From: a virus
IMG/VR virus record: IMGVR_UViG_3300046011_006569
Location: 1 to 46,175 of that record
Direction: 5' to 3' (one strand)
Length of the DNA stretch: 46,175 nt
The notes under the pieces were generated by a model. It was not told where the DNA came from, made no database searches, and was given only the letters and a program-made list of their open reading frames with translations. A program made the translations under genes and the position numbers. Shown in pieces: positions 1 to 6,775 of the stretch. The number at the start of each line of letters is the position of its first letter. Position 1 is the stretch's first letter.

Positions 1-291
1 GTAGCGCTTCTCGCCGGTTTTCTTGTCGTCGTAGCTCGTGGTGCGCAACGAGCCCTCGACGATGACGGTGGAGCCCTTGCGCAGGATGCGTGCGAGCCCC
101 TCGGCCCGCTTGCCCCACACCACGACGCGCACCCATTCGGTGCGTTGCTGGCGCTCCTTGTTTGCGTCGAGGTAGCTTTCGTTGATTGCGAGCGAGAGCG
201 TCATCACGCTCGCGCCGCCTTGCGTGCTGCGCAGCTCGGGGTCTTGTCCGAGGTTGCCCATCACGATGACCCTGTTCATTCCCTCAGCCAT
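1..291 (-). CDS. ssb: Single-stranded DNA-binding protein, C-terminus cut by window edge
   Basis: Binds single-stranded DNA during phage replication and recombination. The 97 visible residues begin MAEGMNRVIVMGNLGQDPEL and show the OB-fold hallmarks of bacterial SSB: the VIVMGNLGQDPELR opening, then an S-LA-NE segment, then TEWVRVVVWGKRAE, then a KGSTVIVEGSLRT strand. The acidic C-terminal tail lies beyond the window. The ATG at 291 is preceded by AAAGGGAC and overlaps the stop of the upstream gene by 8 nt, so the two are translationally coupled. It is the last visible gene of the leftward replication operon that includes the helicase and initiator. Confidence 0.93.
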   Translation of the reverse strand, partial: MAEGMNRVIVMGNLGQDPELRSTQGGASVMTLSLAINESYLDANKERQQRTEWVRVVVWGKRAEGLARILRKGSTVIVEGSLRTTSYDDKKTGEKRY

Positions 292-790
292 GTCGTGTCC
301 CTTTCCATGCTTCACTTGCGGCCATGAAGGCCTCGATTGTTTGCGTGATGATGCTGGCGAGCGCCGGGTGCTGCGAGCTGCAGGACAGGGCGAGCCAAGC
401 TTTGACGCTCAGCTTGGGCGCCTTGGCCTTGCGCTGGTCTGCCTCGTACGCCTCGCGCGTGGCTGGCATGTGCGCGGCCAAGTTGGCGAGCTGGCCCAGG
501 TGAGCCACGGTCTGCGGTGGTGCGTTGGCGCCTCCGTAGACGTGCCAGAGCGCGCTAGCGTGCTCGGTCGTGAGAGCGTCGAGCCGCTTGCGGATGGCTC
601 GGTGCCGTGCTGTCGCGCGCATGTGCGCGTCGGTCATGCGCTGGTCGGGCTTGGCAGCGCTGCCACCGAAGGCGCCCTGAGCGGCTGACACCATCGGCCC
701 CCAGCTGCTGGCGATGCCCATCTCGCTGGCCGACTGTTGCCAGTACCAGGTGAGGTCGTCGTTAGCTATGGGCCGCGGCTTCGGTCGCAT
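284..790 (-). CDS. Hypothetical phage protein (168 aa)
   Basis: A soluble, alanine-rich and probably all-helical protein with no motif I recognise. It starts MRPKPRPIANDDLTWYWQQS and has no membrane segment. Its stop overlaps the ssb start by 8 nt, and its start lies 2 nt after the stop of the next upstream gene. It therefore belongs to the leftward replication operon. A helper of replication or recombination is possible from position alone; nothing in the sequence proves it. Confidence 0.75.
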   Translation of the reverse strand: MRPKPRPIANDDLTWYWQQSASEMGIASSWGPMVSAAQGAFGGSAAKPDQRMTDAHMRATARHRAIRKRLDALTTEHASALWHVYGGANAPPQTVAHLGQLANLAAHMPATREAYEADQRKAKAPKLSVKAWLALSCSSQHPALASIITQTIEAFMAASEAWKGTRHG

Positions 791-792
791 GG

Positions 793-1113
793 CTAGTTGA
801 CTCCGCTTTGCTTTCTTGCGCGCAGCGCCGCTAGCTTTTCGCCATACATTCGGAGCACCTTCAGGATGGCATCGGCGGCGACGTCGCCCGTGTCGCGAGA
901 GGCAGCGAGAAGCAGCATGGCGAGGTCGCCCGCGGTGTCGCCCGTGAGCACGAACGTGCCTTGTAGCTCTCCCGTTGCGCTGTAGAGTCGGATGGCGACT
1001 TGCATCGTGGTGGATGCGTCGCCGACGATGACATCCGCGGTCGACACCGCGAGTTCTATCGCTGCGATGCGACCCTCATCGTCGAGGATGTGCAGCGACA
1101 GGCGAGGCGTCAC
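793..1113 (-). CDS. Hypothetical protein (106 aa)
   Basis: Unknown function. The N-terminal two thirds look beta-rich (alternating hydrophobics such as RLSLHILDDEGRIAAIEL), and the last 40 residues look helical and basic (ILKVLRMYGEKLAALRARK). The start is GTG at 1113, overlapping the previous stop in the GTGA arrangement used throughout this operon. No catalytic motif is evident. Confidence 0.7.
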   Translation of the reverse strand: MTPRLSLHILDDEGRIAAIELAVSTADVIVGDASTTMQVAIRLYSATGELQGTFVLTGDTAGDLAMLLLAASRDTGDVAADAILKVLRMYGEKLAALRARKQSGVN

Positions 1114-1316
1114 AGCGTCTCGCGCACGTGCTCAGCGCGCAGCCATGAGCCTCGGTCGTCGAGCAGTCGATCTCGATTCTCGTAGGCACACATCTCGCCG
1201 CTAAGGAGCAGCGCAATCGGCCCCTCGGGTGTCGAGCCTGCGATGTCGACGACCTCCCAGGCAAACCCAGGCATCGCGCGGAGCCAAAACGTATCCCCTA
1301 CTTGTACATCGCTCAT
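1110..1316 (-). CDS. Hypothetical small protein (68 aa)
   Basis: Begins MSDVQVGDTFWLRAMPGFAW. A longer frame upstream exists, but ATG 1316 is chosen because AAAGGGAC lies just upstream, the same ribosome-binding sequence seen before ssb. The V-GD-F/W-R pattern near the start and predicted beta-strands suggest a small barrel-like fold of the kind common in phage accessory proteins. Function unknown. Its 3' end overlaps the next gene. Confidence 0.65.
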   Translation of the reverse strand: MSDVQVGDTFWLRAMPGFAWEVVDIAGSTPEGPIALLLSGEMCAYENRDRLLDDRGSWLRAEHVRETL

Positions 1317-1330
1317 GGTTGGTCCCTTTC

Positions 1331-1546
1331 TCAATCTGCTACCACAAGACGCTGCCACTCGGGCAGCTGGTCGTCGTCGATGATGGCCACGAGGTTCCCT
1401 GCCTCGGCCACGTACTGTCTGCCATGCTCACGCTCGCGAATCTCGGTGATCGAGAACACGAGCGCGGTGTAGTGCCGTGGCGCTGGCGGCTCCCACGCCC
1501 TGCGCCGGATGAGGTCGCCCAGCTGCAGTCTCGCCGCATCAGTCAT
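1331..1546 (-). CDS. Hypothetical small protein (71 aa)
   Basis: The reading frame is open further upstream, but that part is the shadow of the 1539-1733 gene. The ATG at 1546 (MTDAARLQLGDLIRRRAWEP) overlaps that gene's stop by 8 nt and is taken as the start. The pattern LQLGDLIRRR...HYTALVFSITEI resembles the neighbouring small beta proteins (a V/L-GD-I motif near the N-terminus), so 1110, 1331 and 1539 may be related small-barrel proteins. Function unknown. Confidence 0.6.
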   Translation of the reverse strand: MTDAARLQLGDLIRRRAWEPPAPRHYTALVFSITEIREREHGRQYVAEAGNLVAIIDDDQLPEWQRLVVAD

Positions 1547-1733
1547 GGCTTGCGCTCGGGAACATGTATCGCACGCAAAACCCCACGCGGCTCTTGGTCT
1601 GAATCCTCCCGGTGCGCACGCATTCGTGCTGCACGTGGATGGCATCGATGCGCACGACCTTGCCGACGTATGCCGAGCCGTCAGCAGGAATGACGATGTC
1701 GCCAACCCTGCACCAGTAGTCATCGTTGCTCAT
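1539..1733 (-). CDS. Hypothetical small protein (64 aa)
   Basis: Begins MSNDDYWCRVGDIVIPADGS. The VGDIVIPADGSAYVGKVVRI segment looks like an SH3-like barrel: strand, GD turn, strand, G-K-V-V strand. It overlaps both neighbours (14 nt upstream, 8 nt downstream), which supports a real, translated gene. Function unknown. Confidence 0.65.
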   Translation of the reverse strand: MSNDDYWCRVGDIVIPADGSAYVGKVVRIDAIHVQHECVRTGRIQTKSRVGFCVRYMFPSASHD

Positions 1734-2448
1734 GGCTTGCGCCCTCTACCACGGTGCCATCCAGTCTTGCGAGCGCAGAGCGCACGTCGCGCAGTGCCTC
1801 GGTGCGCTCATCGTGCGGCCACTCGTCCAGTGCGGCAAGCGCCTCGAGCAGCACGTGCCGGTGCACCCTGCGGCGGCTCATGTCGTCGGTCTTGCCCCAT
1901 GCGTCGGCCACCTCGGGCGGCAGTCCTGGCGGCGCTACCTGCGTGACCTCGACCTTCTGCGCGGCGTTGGCGCCCACGAGCGGGGCCCATGCACCCGTGA
2001 CCACGGCGATGGCCTTGGCCTTGGCCGTAGGTGCCTCGTCGCTATCGCGCACCTCCTGCACGCTCTCCTCGAGCGCGGTAGCCAAGCGGTCTCGCACGTA
2101 GCTCGGGTCTTGCGCTCGCACGCGGCGCCACGCCTCTGCGGCCAAGCTCTCCATGGCCTTGTCGCTGAGGCCCCAACGCGCGCCGAGCTCTAGGCCAGTT
2201 CGGCCACGCACCCACGAGTGAGGCATCATGGCCATGATCGCGCGCACGCGGTCCTCTCGCGTCGGCGGACACTCCTCGGTCACGTCCGTGTTGCCGTTGG
2301 GGTTCGTCGGACCGAGAGGCGCGTCGAACATCGCGGCGATGTGCTCGGGCTCGACCTCGGTAGCCGCGCGCGCGCGCGAACCTAGGGCGGGTGCTGAAGA
2401 TTTCTTTCCCCCTATTTTCCTCTGTTCTTTCGAGTGTTTAGCAGCCAC
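1720..2448 (-). CDS. Hypothetical protein with HTH-like segment (242 aa)
   Basis: GTG start at 2448 with AAGGGA 9 nt upstream. The N-terminus is lysine-rich (KHSKEQRKIGGKK). Residues around 80-110 (ELGARWGLSDKAMESLAAEA) look like a helix-turn-helix of the kind seen in DNA-packaging small subunits and replication accessory proteins. The rest is helical. It is the first gene after the 118-bp gap that follows dnaB. A terminase small subunit is possible, but the gene sits among replication genes and I see nothing that proves it. Confidence 0.7.
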   Translation of the reverse strand: MAAKHSKEQRKIGGKKSSAPALGSRARAATEVEPEHIAAMFDAPLGPTNPNGNTDVTEECPPTREDRVRAIMAMMPHSWVRGRTGLELGARWGLSDKAMESLAAEAWRRVRAQDPSYVRDRLATALEESVQEVRDSDEAPTAKAKAIAVVTGAWAPLVGANAAQKVEVTQVAPPGLPPEVADAWGKTDDMSRRRVHRHVLLEALAALDEWPHDERTEALRDVRSALARLDGTVVEGASHEQR

Positions 2449-2469
2449 TAGCTTATGTCCCTTCTAGCT

Positions 2470-2510
2470 GGTCAATCACTTACCATCTTGACACGATGCC
2501 CGAACCGGGG
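2470..2510. promoter_or_regulatory. Operator-like half-site CTTGACACGA in the gap after dnaB
   Basis: The 118-bp gap 2449-2566 contains CTTGACACGA at 2487-2496, identical over nine bases to the arm of the inverted repeat between the XRE and bet genes. A partial opposite arm (GGTCAA, 2470-2475) lies 12 nt away. A small GC hairpin (CCCG-AAC-CGGG) follows at about 2500-2510, and a run of eight C at 2553-2560. No good -10 box is seen on either strand, so an internal operator or attenuator is inferred, not shown. Confidence 0.35.
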
Positions 2511-2566
2511 CGAGGCTACGCGCGCGGTCTCTGGTAGCGCTCTGGTGCTTCTCCCCCCCCTGCAGA

Positions 2567-3952
2567 TCATGGATGGTCGGACGGGTCGAGGTTGTCGAAG
2601 CGCGTAGAGTGCCCGGTCCAGCGCAGGGGCACCTTGCCGGTGCTCCCTGCACGGTGCTTGGCGACGATGACCTCGGCCATGTTGGTCTTGGGCTTGTCGT
2701 CGCCGGTCGAGTAGTAGTCCTCGCGATAAATAAAGATCACGTTGTCGGCGTCCTGCTCGATGGCGCCGGATTCGCGGAGGTCGGAGAGAAGCGGGCGCTT
2801 GTCGGCTCGGGACTCGACGGAGCGAGAGAGCTGGGAGAGGGCGAGCACGGCGACGTGGAACTCTTTGGCGATGGCCTTGAGGTCGCGGGAGATGGAGGAG
2901 ATCTCCTGCTCGCGCGAGTCGCCGCGGCCTGTGACGAGCTGCAGGTAGTCGACCACGACTAGGCCGAGCTCGCGGCCTGCGGTGATGGCGTCGCGCTGCT
3001 GGCGTCGGACGCGGCTGCGGATCTCGGCGGTGCTGATGGTGCCGCGGTCGTCGATCCACAGGCGCAGCTTGGACATGTCCGAGGCGCTTTCGACTAGCGA
3101 CTGGTAGTCATGGCTGGTGCATCGCCCTACCTGCACGAGCTGGCTGTTGACGCTCGCGTCGGTGCAGTTGATGCGCAGGGCGATCTGGTCGGCTGGCATC
3201 TCGAGCGAGAACACGAGCGTGTCGAGGCCAGCGCGGGCGCAGGCGAGGGCGTGCTGCATGGCCAGGGAGGTCTTGCCCATGCCGGGGCGAGCCGCGAGCA
3301 CGGTGAGGGTGGAGGGGGCGTAGCCGCCGCTGAGCACGGTGTCGAGGTCGGTGTGGCCGGTGGCGACGCGGTTGGTGGCGCGACCGTTGTTGCGCGCGGC
3401 CTCGATCTCGCTCCAGGCGGCGTGAAGGTGCGCGGCTAGGCTGTCGTCGGTGCGCTCGGTGTTGTTGTCGGCGATCTGCGCGACGCGCTGCGCCGCGTTG
3501 GACATCCACTCGGGCACGTTCGGCACGTCGCCGTAGCCCTCGGCCACGAGGCGCTGGCACTCGAGCACGAGTAGGCGTCGGCTGTGGAGGTCGCGCACGA
3601 TGCGCGCATGGTCCTCGGCGTGGGCCACTGCGGGCGTGGCGTCGAGGATCTGGATGATGTACGCGGCGCCTCCGACCTCGTTCAGCTGGTCTTTAGCCTG
3701 TAGCCGCGACGCGACGGCGATGCTGTCGATCTGCTGCCGCGCTTGGTCAATCTCGAGCAACGACTCGTAGATGCGCTGGTTTGCCCACGAGAAGAACATC
3801 TCGGGCTTGGGCAGGATATGCAGCACCGAGTCGAGCCGCGCCGGGTCGAGGATGATGGCCGAGAGCACCGCCGCCTCGGCGTCGAGGTCGCTCGGTGGCA
3901 TGCGCCCAGCGATGCGCAGGATCGTGGCTGGCTTCTGCTCACGAGGCTTCAC
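2567..3952 (-). CDS. dnaB: Replicative DNA helicase, DnaB family (461 aa)
   Basis: Ring helicase that unwinds DNA ahead of the phage replication fork. The N-terminal DnaB domain (PPSDLDAEAAVLSAII near residue 20) is followed by a linker and a RecA-like domain. Walker A is ARPGMGKTSLA at about 221-231, Walker B is GLVVVDYLQLV near 330, followed by LSQLSR and the DLRESGAIEQDADNVIFIYR arginine-finger region. Length matches bacterial DnaB (about 460). It overlaps the upstream initiator gene by 14 nt, which fits an initiator/helicase pair like lambda O/P-DnaB. ATG 3952 is the start. Confidence 0.95.
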   Translation of the reverse strand: MKPREQKPATILRIAGRMPPSDLDAEAAVLSAIILDPARLDSVLHILPKPEMFFSWANQRIYESLLEIDQARQQIDSIAVASRLQAKDQLNEVGGAAYIIQILDATPAVAHAEDHARIVRDLHSRRLLVLECQRLVAEGYGDVPNVPEWMSNAAQRVAQIADNNTERTDDSLAAHLHAAWSEIEAARNNGRATNRVATGHTDLDTVLSGGYAPSTLTVLAARPGMGKTSLAMQHALACARAGLDTLVFSLEMPADQIALRINCTDASVNSQLVQVGRCTSHDYQSLVESASDMSKLRLWIDDRGTISTAEIRSRVRRQQRDAITAGRELGLVVVDYLQLVTGRGDSREQEISSISRDLKAIAKEFHVAVLALSQLSRSVESRADKRPLLSDLRESGAIEQDADNVIFIYREDYYSTGDDKPKTNMAEVIVAKHRAGSTGKVPLRWTGHSTRFDNLDPSDHP

Positions 3953-5150
3953 TGGCTACCACCTTGGCCGTTGCTGGGCCGCTAAGGGGGCGCGGCGAGG
4001 CTTTGTCGCCGCTCTGGGATGGTAGGGGCCACGGCATGCCCTCGGCCCATCCTGCGGCCACCATGGCGGGGAGAGGCCAAGGCTGTAGAGGGGTCCATCC
4101 GCAGGCCTTGCGAAACCGGAACATCTCCTCGGTCCGCTGGCGCTCCTCCTCCGTGAGCGTGTCGGGCACGATGCCCACGGTCTTGGTCGTGATGGGCCGC
4201 GGCTCGGCAGCTGCGAGGCCAGGCCTGCCAGTGCGAGCGGGTAGGCTCTGGGCCATGTCGGCCTCGCTGGCGCGCTGGGCAAAGGCCAGGATCGACTTGT
4301 TCGTGGTGGCGGCGTTGTAGCTACTCGCAGCCGCTAGGTCGAGCGCGCGGCGCACGGCGGCGATGACGTGCGCGGGCTTCTTGGCGTCGGCGTGGAATGC
4401 CAACCGCTGCGCTAGCTCCTGGGCGTTGGTGCCAGTGAGGCCCTGGTAGTACCGGTCGGCCTCGAGCAGCCTTCGGAGCTCTGCCTCCAGGTCGCCCGCC
4501 TGCCCGCCCGCCTTCTGCGCTGGTTGCGGCTCTGGCTTGGGTTCTGGCGGAGGAGCCTCGCGCGCCTGCGCACGTGCGTGCGCACGCGAAGAGGCGACGG
4601 GCTGGCTAGGATCTAATTTCTCTCTCTCTGTCTGTCTCTCTTCTGTTTCTCTCTGTCTCTCTATCTCTCTCTCTTTTGTGGACATGCTCGGGACATCTTG
4701 GGACATGGCTGGGACATGGCTGGGACGTGCTCGAGTGATTTTGTCCCGAGCACCACTCGTGCCTGGGACATGCTCGGGACATGGCTGGGACATGGCTGGG
4801 ACATGGCCTTCGCGCTTGCGCTCTCGCTGATCTTGCTTCCGAGCCGTCTCATTCCACGAACTGCTTTGCTGTTCTGCGTGCTCTGGAAGCATCAGCAATC
4901 CATCTTGCATCATGACCAGCTCGGCTTCGATTAGCTCATCCATGGCTGGTTGGATAACGTCGAGACGAGCTCCGAACACGTTAGCCAGGCCTCGCAGTCC
5001 GAACTTGCCAAGCGCAACGGATGCTTGTCTGCCAGCTGCGCGTTGCAAATGCAGGTACAAGCTTCTTGCATCATAGCTAAGCGCTTTCCAGGTCATGGAT
5101 TCATGCAGAAAGACCTTGATGAAGCGTTCTCGATCCCACTGGTTCGCCAT
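3939..5150 (-). CDS. Replication initiator / replisome organiser with internal origin (403 aa)
   Basis: Likely binds the origin and loads DnaB. Residues 1-95 form a winged-helix of the phage replisome-organiser type (MANQWDRERFIKVFLHESMT, then LGKFGLRGLANVFG and a DELIEAELV helix). Residues about 110-185 are low complexity: HVPAMSQ-like repeats encoded by an 11-bp iteron array, then a charged EREIERQRETEERQTEREK stretch. The C-terminal half is helical (ELRRLLEADRYYQGLTG, AARALDLAAASSYN) and probably binds the helicase. The stop overlaps dnaB. An initiator gene with iterons inside it is the lambda O arrangement. Family assignment is by pattern, not search. Confidence 0.75.
   Translation of the reverse strand: MANQWDRERFIKVFLHESMTWKALSYDARSLYLHLQRAAGRQASVALGKFGLRGLANVFGARLDVIQPAMDELIEAELVMMQDGLLMLPEHAEQQSSSWNETARKQDQRERKREGHVPAMSQPCPEHVPGTSGARDKITRARPSHVPAMSQDVPSMSTKEREIERQRETEERQTEREKLDPSQPVASSRAHARAQAREAPPPEPKPEPQPAQKAGGQAGDLEAELRRLLEADRYYQGLTGTNAQELAQRLAFHADAKKPAHVIAAVRRALDLAAASSYNAATTNKSILAFAQRASEADMAQSLPARTGRPGLAAAEPRPITTKTVGIVPDTLTEEERQRTEEMFRFRKACGWTPLQPWPLPAMVAAGWAEGMPWPLPSQSGDKASPRPLSGPATAKVVASEAS
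4612..4677. other. Polypyrimidine/polypurine tract beside the iterons (candidate unwinding element)
   Basis: About 65 bp of almost uninterrupted pyrimidine on the plus strand (CT repeats with TTT patches), much poorer in GC than the surroundings. It encodes the charged EREIERQRETEERQTER stretch of the initiator. Lying directly next to the iteron array, it is placed like the easily melted region of iteron origins. It could also form triplex DNA. Role inferred from position and composition. Confidence 0.5.
4679..4808. repeat. 11-bp iteron array, probable replication origin
   Basis: Consensus GGGACATGGCT. The core GACAT (GACGT once) starts at 4681, 4692, 4702, 4713 and 4724, then again at 4767, 4778, 4789 and 4800. 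Spacing is 10-11 bp throughout, about one helical turn. One inverted copy (TGTCCCGAGCA) sits between the two groups at 4742-4752. Eleven is not a multiple of three, so the repeats cross all reading frames of the initiator gene. This points to selection on DNA rather than on protein repeats. Lambda ori, inside gene O, has the same logic of iterons plus an adjacent soft region. Confidence 0.7.
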
Positions 5151-5151
5151 G

Positions 5152-5385
5152 TCACACCTCCGAGCCTGGGATCGACGCCAAGATGTCGCTCTTTCGCTCT
5201 TGCCAACGCGTCGCGACGTACATCGTGTGAGCTGGAGTGCTCATGCCTGCAAGCACGCTCATCAGACCGTGCCTCGAGATGCCAACGGCAACCGAGATGG
5301 GCCGGATGCCCGTCCGCTCGATGGCGTCGCGTATCTCGTCGGCGATGCTCTCTGGCAGCTTATCTCGCTTGATTGGTGACCTCAT
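5152..5385 (-). CDS. Small putative DNA-binding regulator (77 aa)
   Basis: MRSPIKRDKLPESIADEIRD... The segment GIRPISVAVGISRHGLMSVLAG has helix-turn-helix spacing (S-VAVGISRHGLMSVLAG), as in Cro/XRE-type or MerR-like small regulators. A single DNA-binding domain is inferred. It is followed after 1 nt by the initiator gene, so it may control replication-gene expression. A TTGACA promoter lies immediately upstream, with the -10 only 6 nt from the ATG. Confidence 0.6.
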   Translation of the reverse strand: MRSPIKRDKLPESIADEIRDAIERTGIRPISVAVGISRHGLMSVLAGMSTPAHTMYVATRWQERKSDILASIPGSEV

Positions 5386-5391
5386 GAGCCT

Positions 5392-5420
5392 GTCGTAGCA
5401 CAGCGATCGCCATCTGTCAA
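5392..5420 (-). promoter_or_regulatory. Promoter for the small regulator/initiator/dnaB operon
   Basis: Minus strand: perfect -35 TTGACA (5420-5415), 17-nt spacer, -10-like TACGAC (5397-5392), then only 6 nt to the ATG at 5385. No Shine-Dalgarno sequence fits in that gap, so a leaderless or nearly leaderless mRNA is predicted. The -10 matches the consensus at only three positions. Confidence 0.55.
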
Positions 5421-5446
5421 CCTTTTGTGATCTTACCGGTCAGCCA

Positions 5447-5596
5447 TCACGGCAACAAGAACCACCACGCCAAGCCCCACGCGAACACGAGCACGCCACC
5501 GGCCAACGCCTCGGCCATCTCAGAGGCGCTAAGCGACGTGGGCTGTACGGGCTTGGCAGGCAGAGCGGAGCGGCGAACGTTGCGGCGGTTGTTCAT
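5447..5596 (-). CDS. Small single-pass membrane protein (49 aa)
   Basis: Starts MNNRRNVRRSALPAKPV, with a basic N-terminus and a C-terminal hydrophobic segment AGGVLVFAWGLAWWFLLP that ends the protein. This predicts a C-terminally anchored membrane peptide with its basic part in the cytoplasm. A longer frame upstream lacks support, so ATG 5596 is preferred. Function unknown. Candidates are a membrane-active early protein or a superinfection-exclusion peptide, both speculative. Confidence 0.55.
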   Translation of the reverse strand: MNNRRNVRRSALPAKPVQPTSLSASEMAEALAGGVLVFAWGLAWWFLLP

Positions 5597-5633
5597 GCGC
5601 CGACAGTACCAAGCCGCCCCGCACAGGGCCAAA

Positions 5634-5834
5634 TTACTCGCGCCGAATGCCGAACGTCGCGTTGAGATGCACGCGGATTTGACTCGTGGTGTAGTGCCGC
5701 ACGATGCCGCCGTCGCAGAGCACGACGCACCAGACATCATTCTCCCACATGCCCGACGACTCGACGTACAGCGCGTAGCCCTCGCGCGTGCCCTCGACCA
5801 CGACCGGCAACGGGCGGCGAAACTCGTGGATCAC
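5634..5834 (-). CDS. Hypothetical small protein (66 aa)
   Basis: Starts at GTG 5834 (VIHEFRRPLPVVVEGTREGY), overlapping the upstream stop as TTGTGATC. The upstream part of the frame is out-of-frame shadow of the 5831 gene. It looks beta-rich (ALYVESSGMWENDVWCVVL, then IVRHYTTSQIRVHLNAT). Two cysteines only. Similar in style to the small phage proteins that recognise nucleic acid or metabolites, but no family is recognised. Confidence 0.6.
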   Translation of the reverse strand: MIHEFRRPLPVVVEGTREGYALYVESSGMWENDVWCVVLCDGGIVRHYTTSQIRVHLNATFGIRRE

Positions 5835-6037
5835 AAGAGCGACCGCATGCGCTCCAGCTTGGCGCGCTCCGCACGTAGCCGCTGCTGCGCCTCCTCGAGC
5901 TCCAGGCGCGCCTCGTGCTCGTCGGCCTCGGCTTCGCGCACGCGCCACTCCTGGTCGCTGCGCTCGGTGCCCACCATGGCAAGCCAGAGCCATCCCACGG
6001 CCACGAGCAGCGCCACGCCGATGACCACCCAGCTCAT
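5831..6037 (-). CDS. Membrane-anchored coiled-coil protein (68 aa)
   Basis: N-terminal transmembrane helix (MSWVVIGVALLVAVGWLWLA) followed by a strongly charged heptad-like coiled coil (EADEHEARLELEEAQQRLRA). The architecture, TM then coiled coil, is that of an i-spanin or a membrane tether. The gene is, however, in the early leftward operon and far from the lysis cassette, so a spanin role is doubtful. ATGA overlap with the upstream gene supports the start. Confidence 0.65.
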   Translation of the reverse strand: MSWVVIGVALLVAVGWLWLAMVGTERSDQEWRVREAEADEHEARLELEEAQQRLRAERAKLERMRSLL

Positions 6038-6432
6038 CGCAGAGCCCTCAGCCGCTCGAACGCACGCAGGTCGTCGGGGTAGCGCTCGTCGATGCGCTCA
6101 TGCGCGAGAAACGCCGTGCTGTGCCGACCGCTTGCGATGATGCGCACGAACCCCGTAGCCATCGCAGCGCCGAGCTCCACCCATGCCCCGCGGCTGGGTA
6201 GCTCTGGCACCAAGAACCACAGCACGTCGCACTTGCGAGCCGCCGCGAGGCACCGTGCCGCAATGTCGGCCTGGCGCTTCCACGGCAGCTCAAGCTCGTG
6301 CTGCGGCGACTCGTCCATCTCGCGCACCCAGTCGAGCGCTACGCACATGCCTGGCGTGCTCGCCACGAGCTGGATGGCAGCTCGAGCGCGGTCACGCTCT
6401 GCGCTAGCTGCGGCTGTGTACACGGTGAGCAT
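6034..6432 (-). CDS. Nucleoside 2-deoxyribosyltransferase-like protein (132 aa)
   Basis: Begins MLTVYTAAASAERDRARAA, matching the N-terminal strand/nucleotide loop of the NDT superfamily. CDVLWFLVPELPSRGAWVEL contains the family's strand and the catalytic Glu in G-x-W-V-E-L-G-A-A-M-A. Such enzymes cleave or exchange the N-glycosidic bond of (deoxy)nucleosides or nucleotides. A perfect GGAGG lies 4 nt upstream of the ATG. It may salvage or remodel nucleotides together with Dut and ThyX of the opposite operon, or hydrolyse a host signalling nucleotide. Substrate cannot be read from sequence. Confidence 0.7.
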   Translation of the reverse strand: MLTVYTAAASAERDRARAAIQLVASTPGMCVALDWVREMDESPQHELELPWKRQADIAARCLAAARKCDVLWFLVPELPSRGAWVELGAAMATGFVRIIASGRHSTAFLAHERIDERYPDDLRAFERLRALR

Positions 6433-6775
6433 AGGACCTCCGCTGCGAGTCAGAGTCGTGTGACTTTTGCTCGGACCTTGTCTCTACGCCGTTCGTGCGT
6501 CCACTCATGCTCGCATGGTAGGCCCGCACGTTGGGGTCAGGCTTGCGCTGCAAGGCGCAGCCCTCGGGGCACTCAGCCGCAAGGGCGTTGGGGCTGGTCT
6601 TGGCCACCACGTCCACGCACGCCGCCTCGTACACGCACGACAGCCGACGCGGATCGCGCATTGATAGCTCCGCAGCGCTGTACATCGGCAACATGGGCGA
6701 GCGCGCATCGGTCTCGACGACCCTGGGCCCATTCGACCTGTTCTCGTGCGTGACGTGGCGGTTGCGAGGTTTCAT
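6404..6775 (-). CDS. Hypothetical protein (123 aa)
   Basis: ATG 6775 (MKPRNRHVTHENRSNGPRVV) overlaps the preceding stop as ATGA. The frame upstream is shadow. Polar and basic, with four cysteines scattered in RLSCVYEAACVDVV and ECPEGCALQRKPD. The latter could bind a metal, but the spacing fits no known zinc motif. The C-terminal 28 nt overlap the deoxyribosyltransferase-like gene. Function unknown. Confidence 0.6.
   Translation of the reverse strand: MKPRNRHVTHENRSNGPRVVETDARSPMLPMYSAAELSMRDPRRLSCVYEAACVDVVAKTSPNALAAECPEGCALQRKPDPNVRAYHASMSGRTNGVETRSEQKSHDSDSQRRSYAHRVHSRS

Noticed and set aside
2472-3059. 195-codon Arg/His/Pro-rich frame within dnaB
   Set aside because: Alternate-frame shadow of the helicase with no domain and extreme arginine bias.
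4679-4808. Repeat array read as a CRISPR
   Set aside because: Units are 11 bp, adjoining, without unique spacers, and inside a coding gene. The pattern is iteron-like.
5831-6037. i-spanin
   Set aside because: Topology fits, but it is in the early leftward operon with no overlapping o-spanin and far from the lysis genes.
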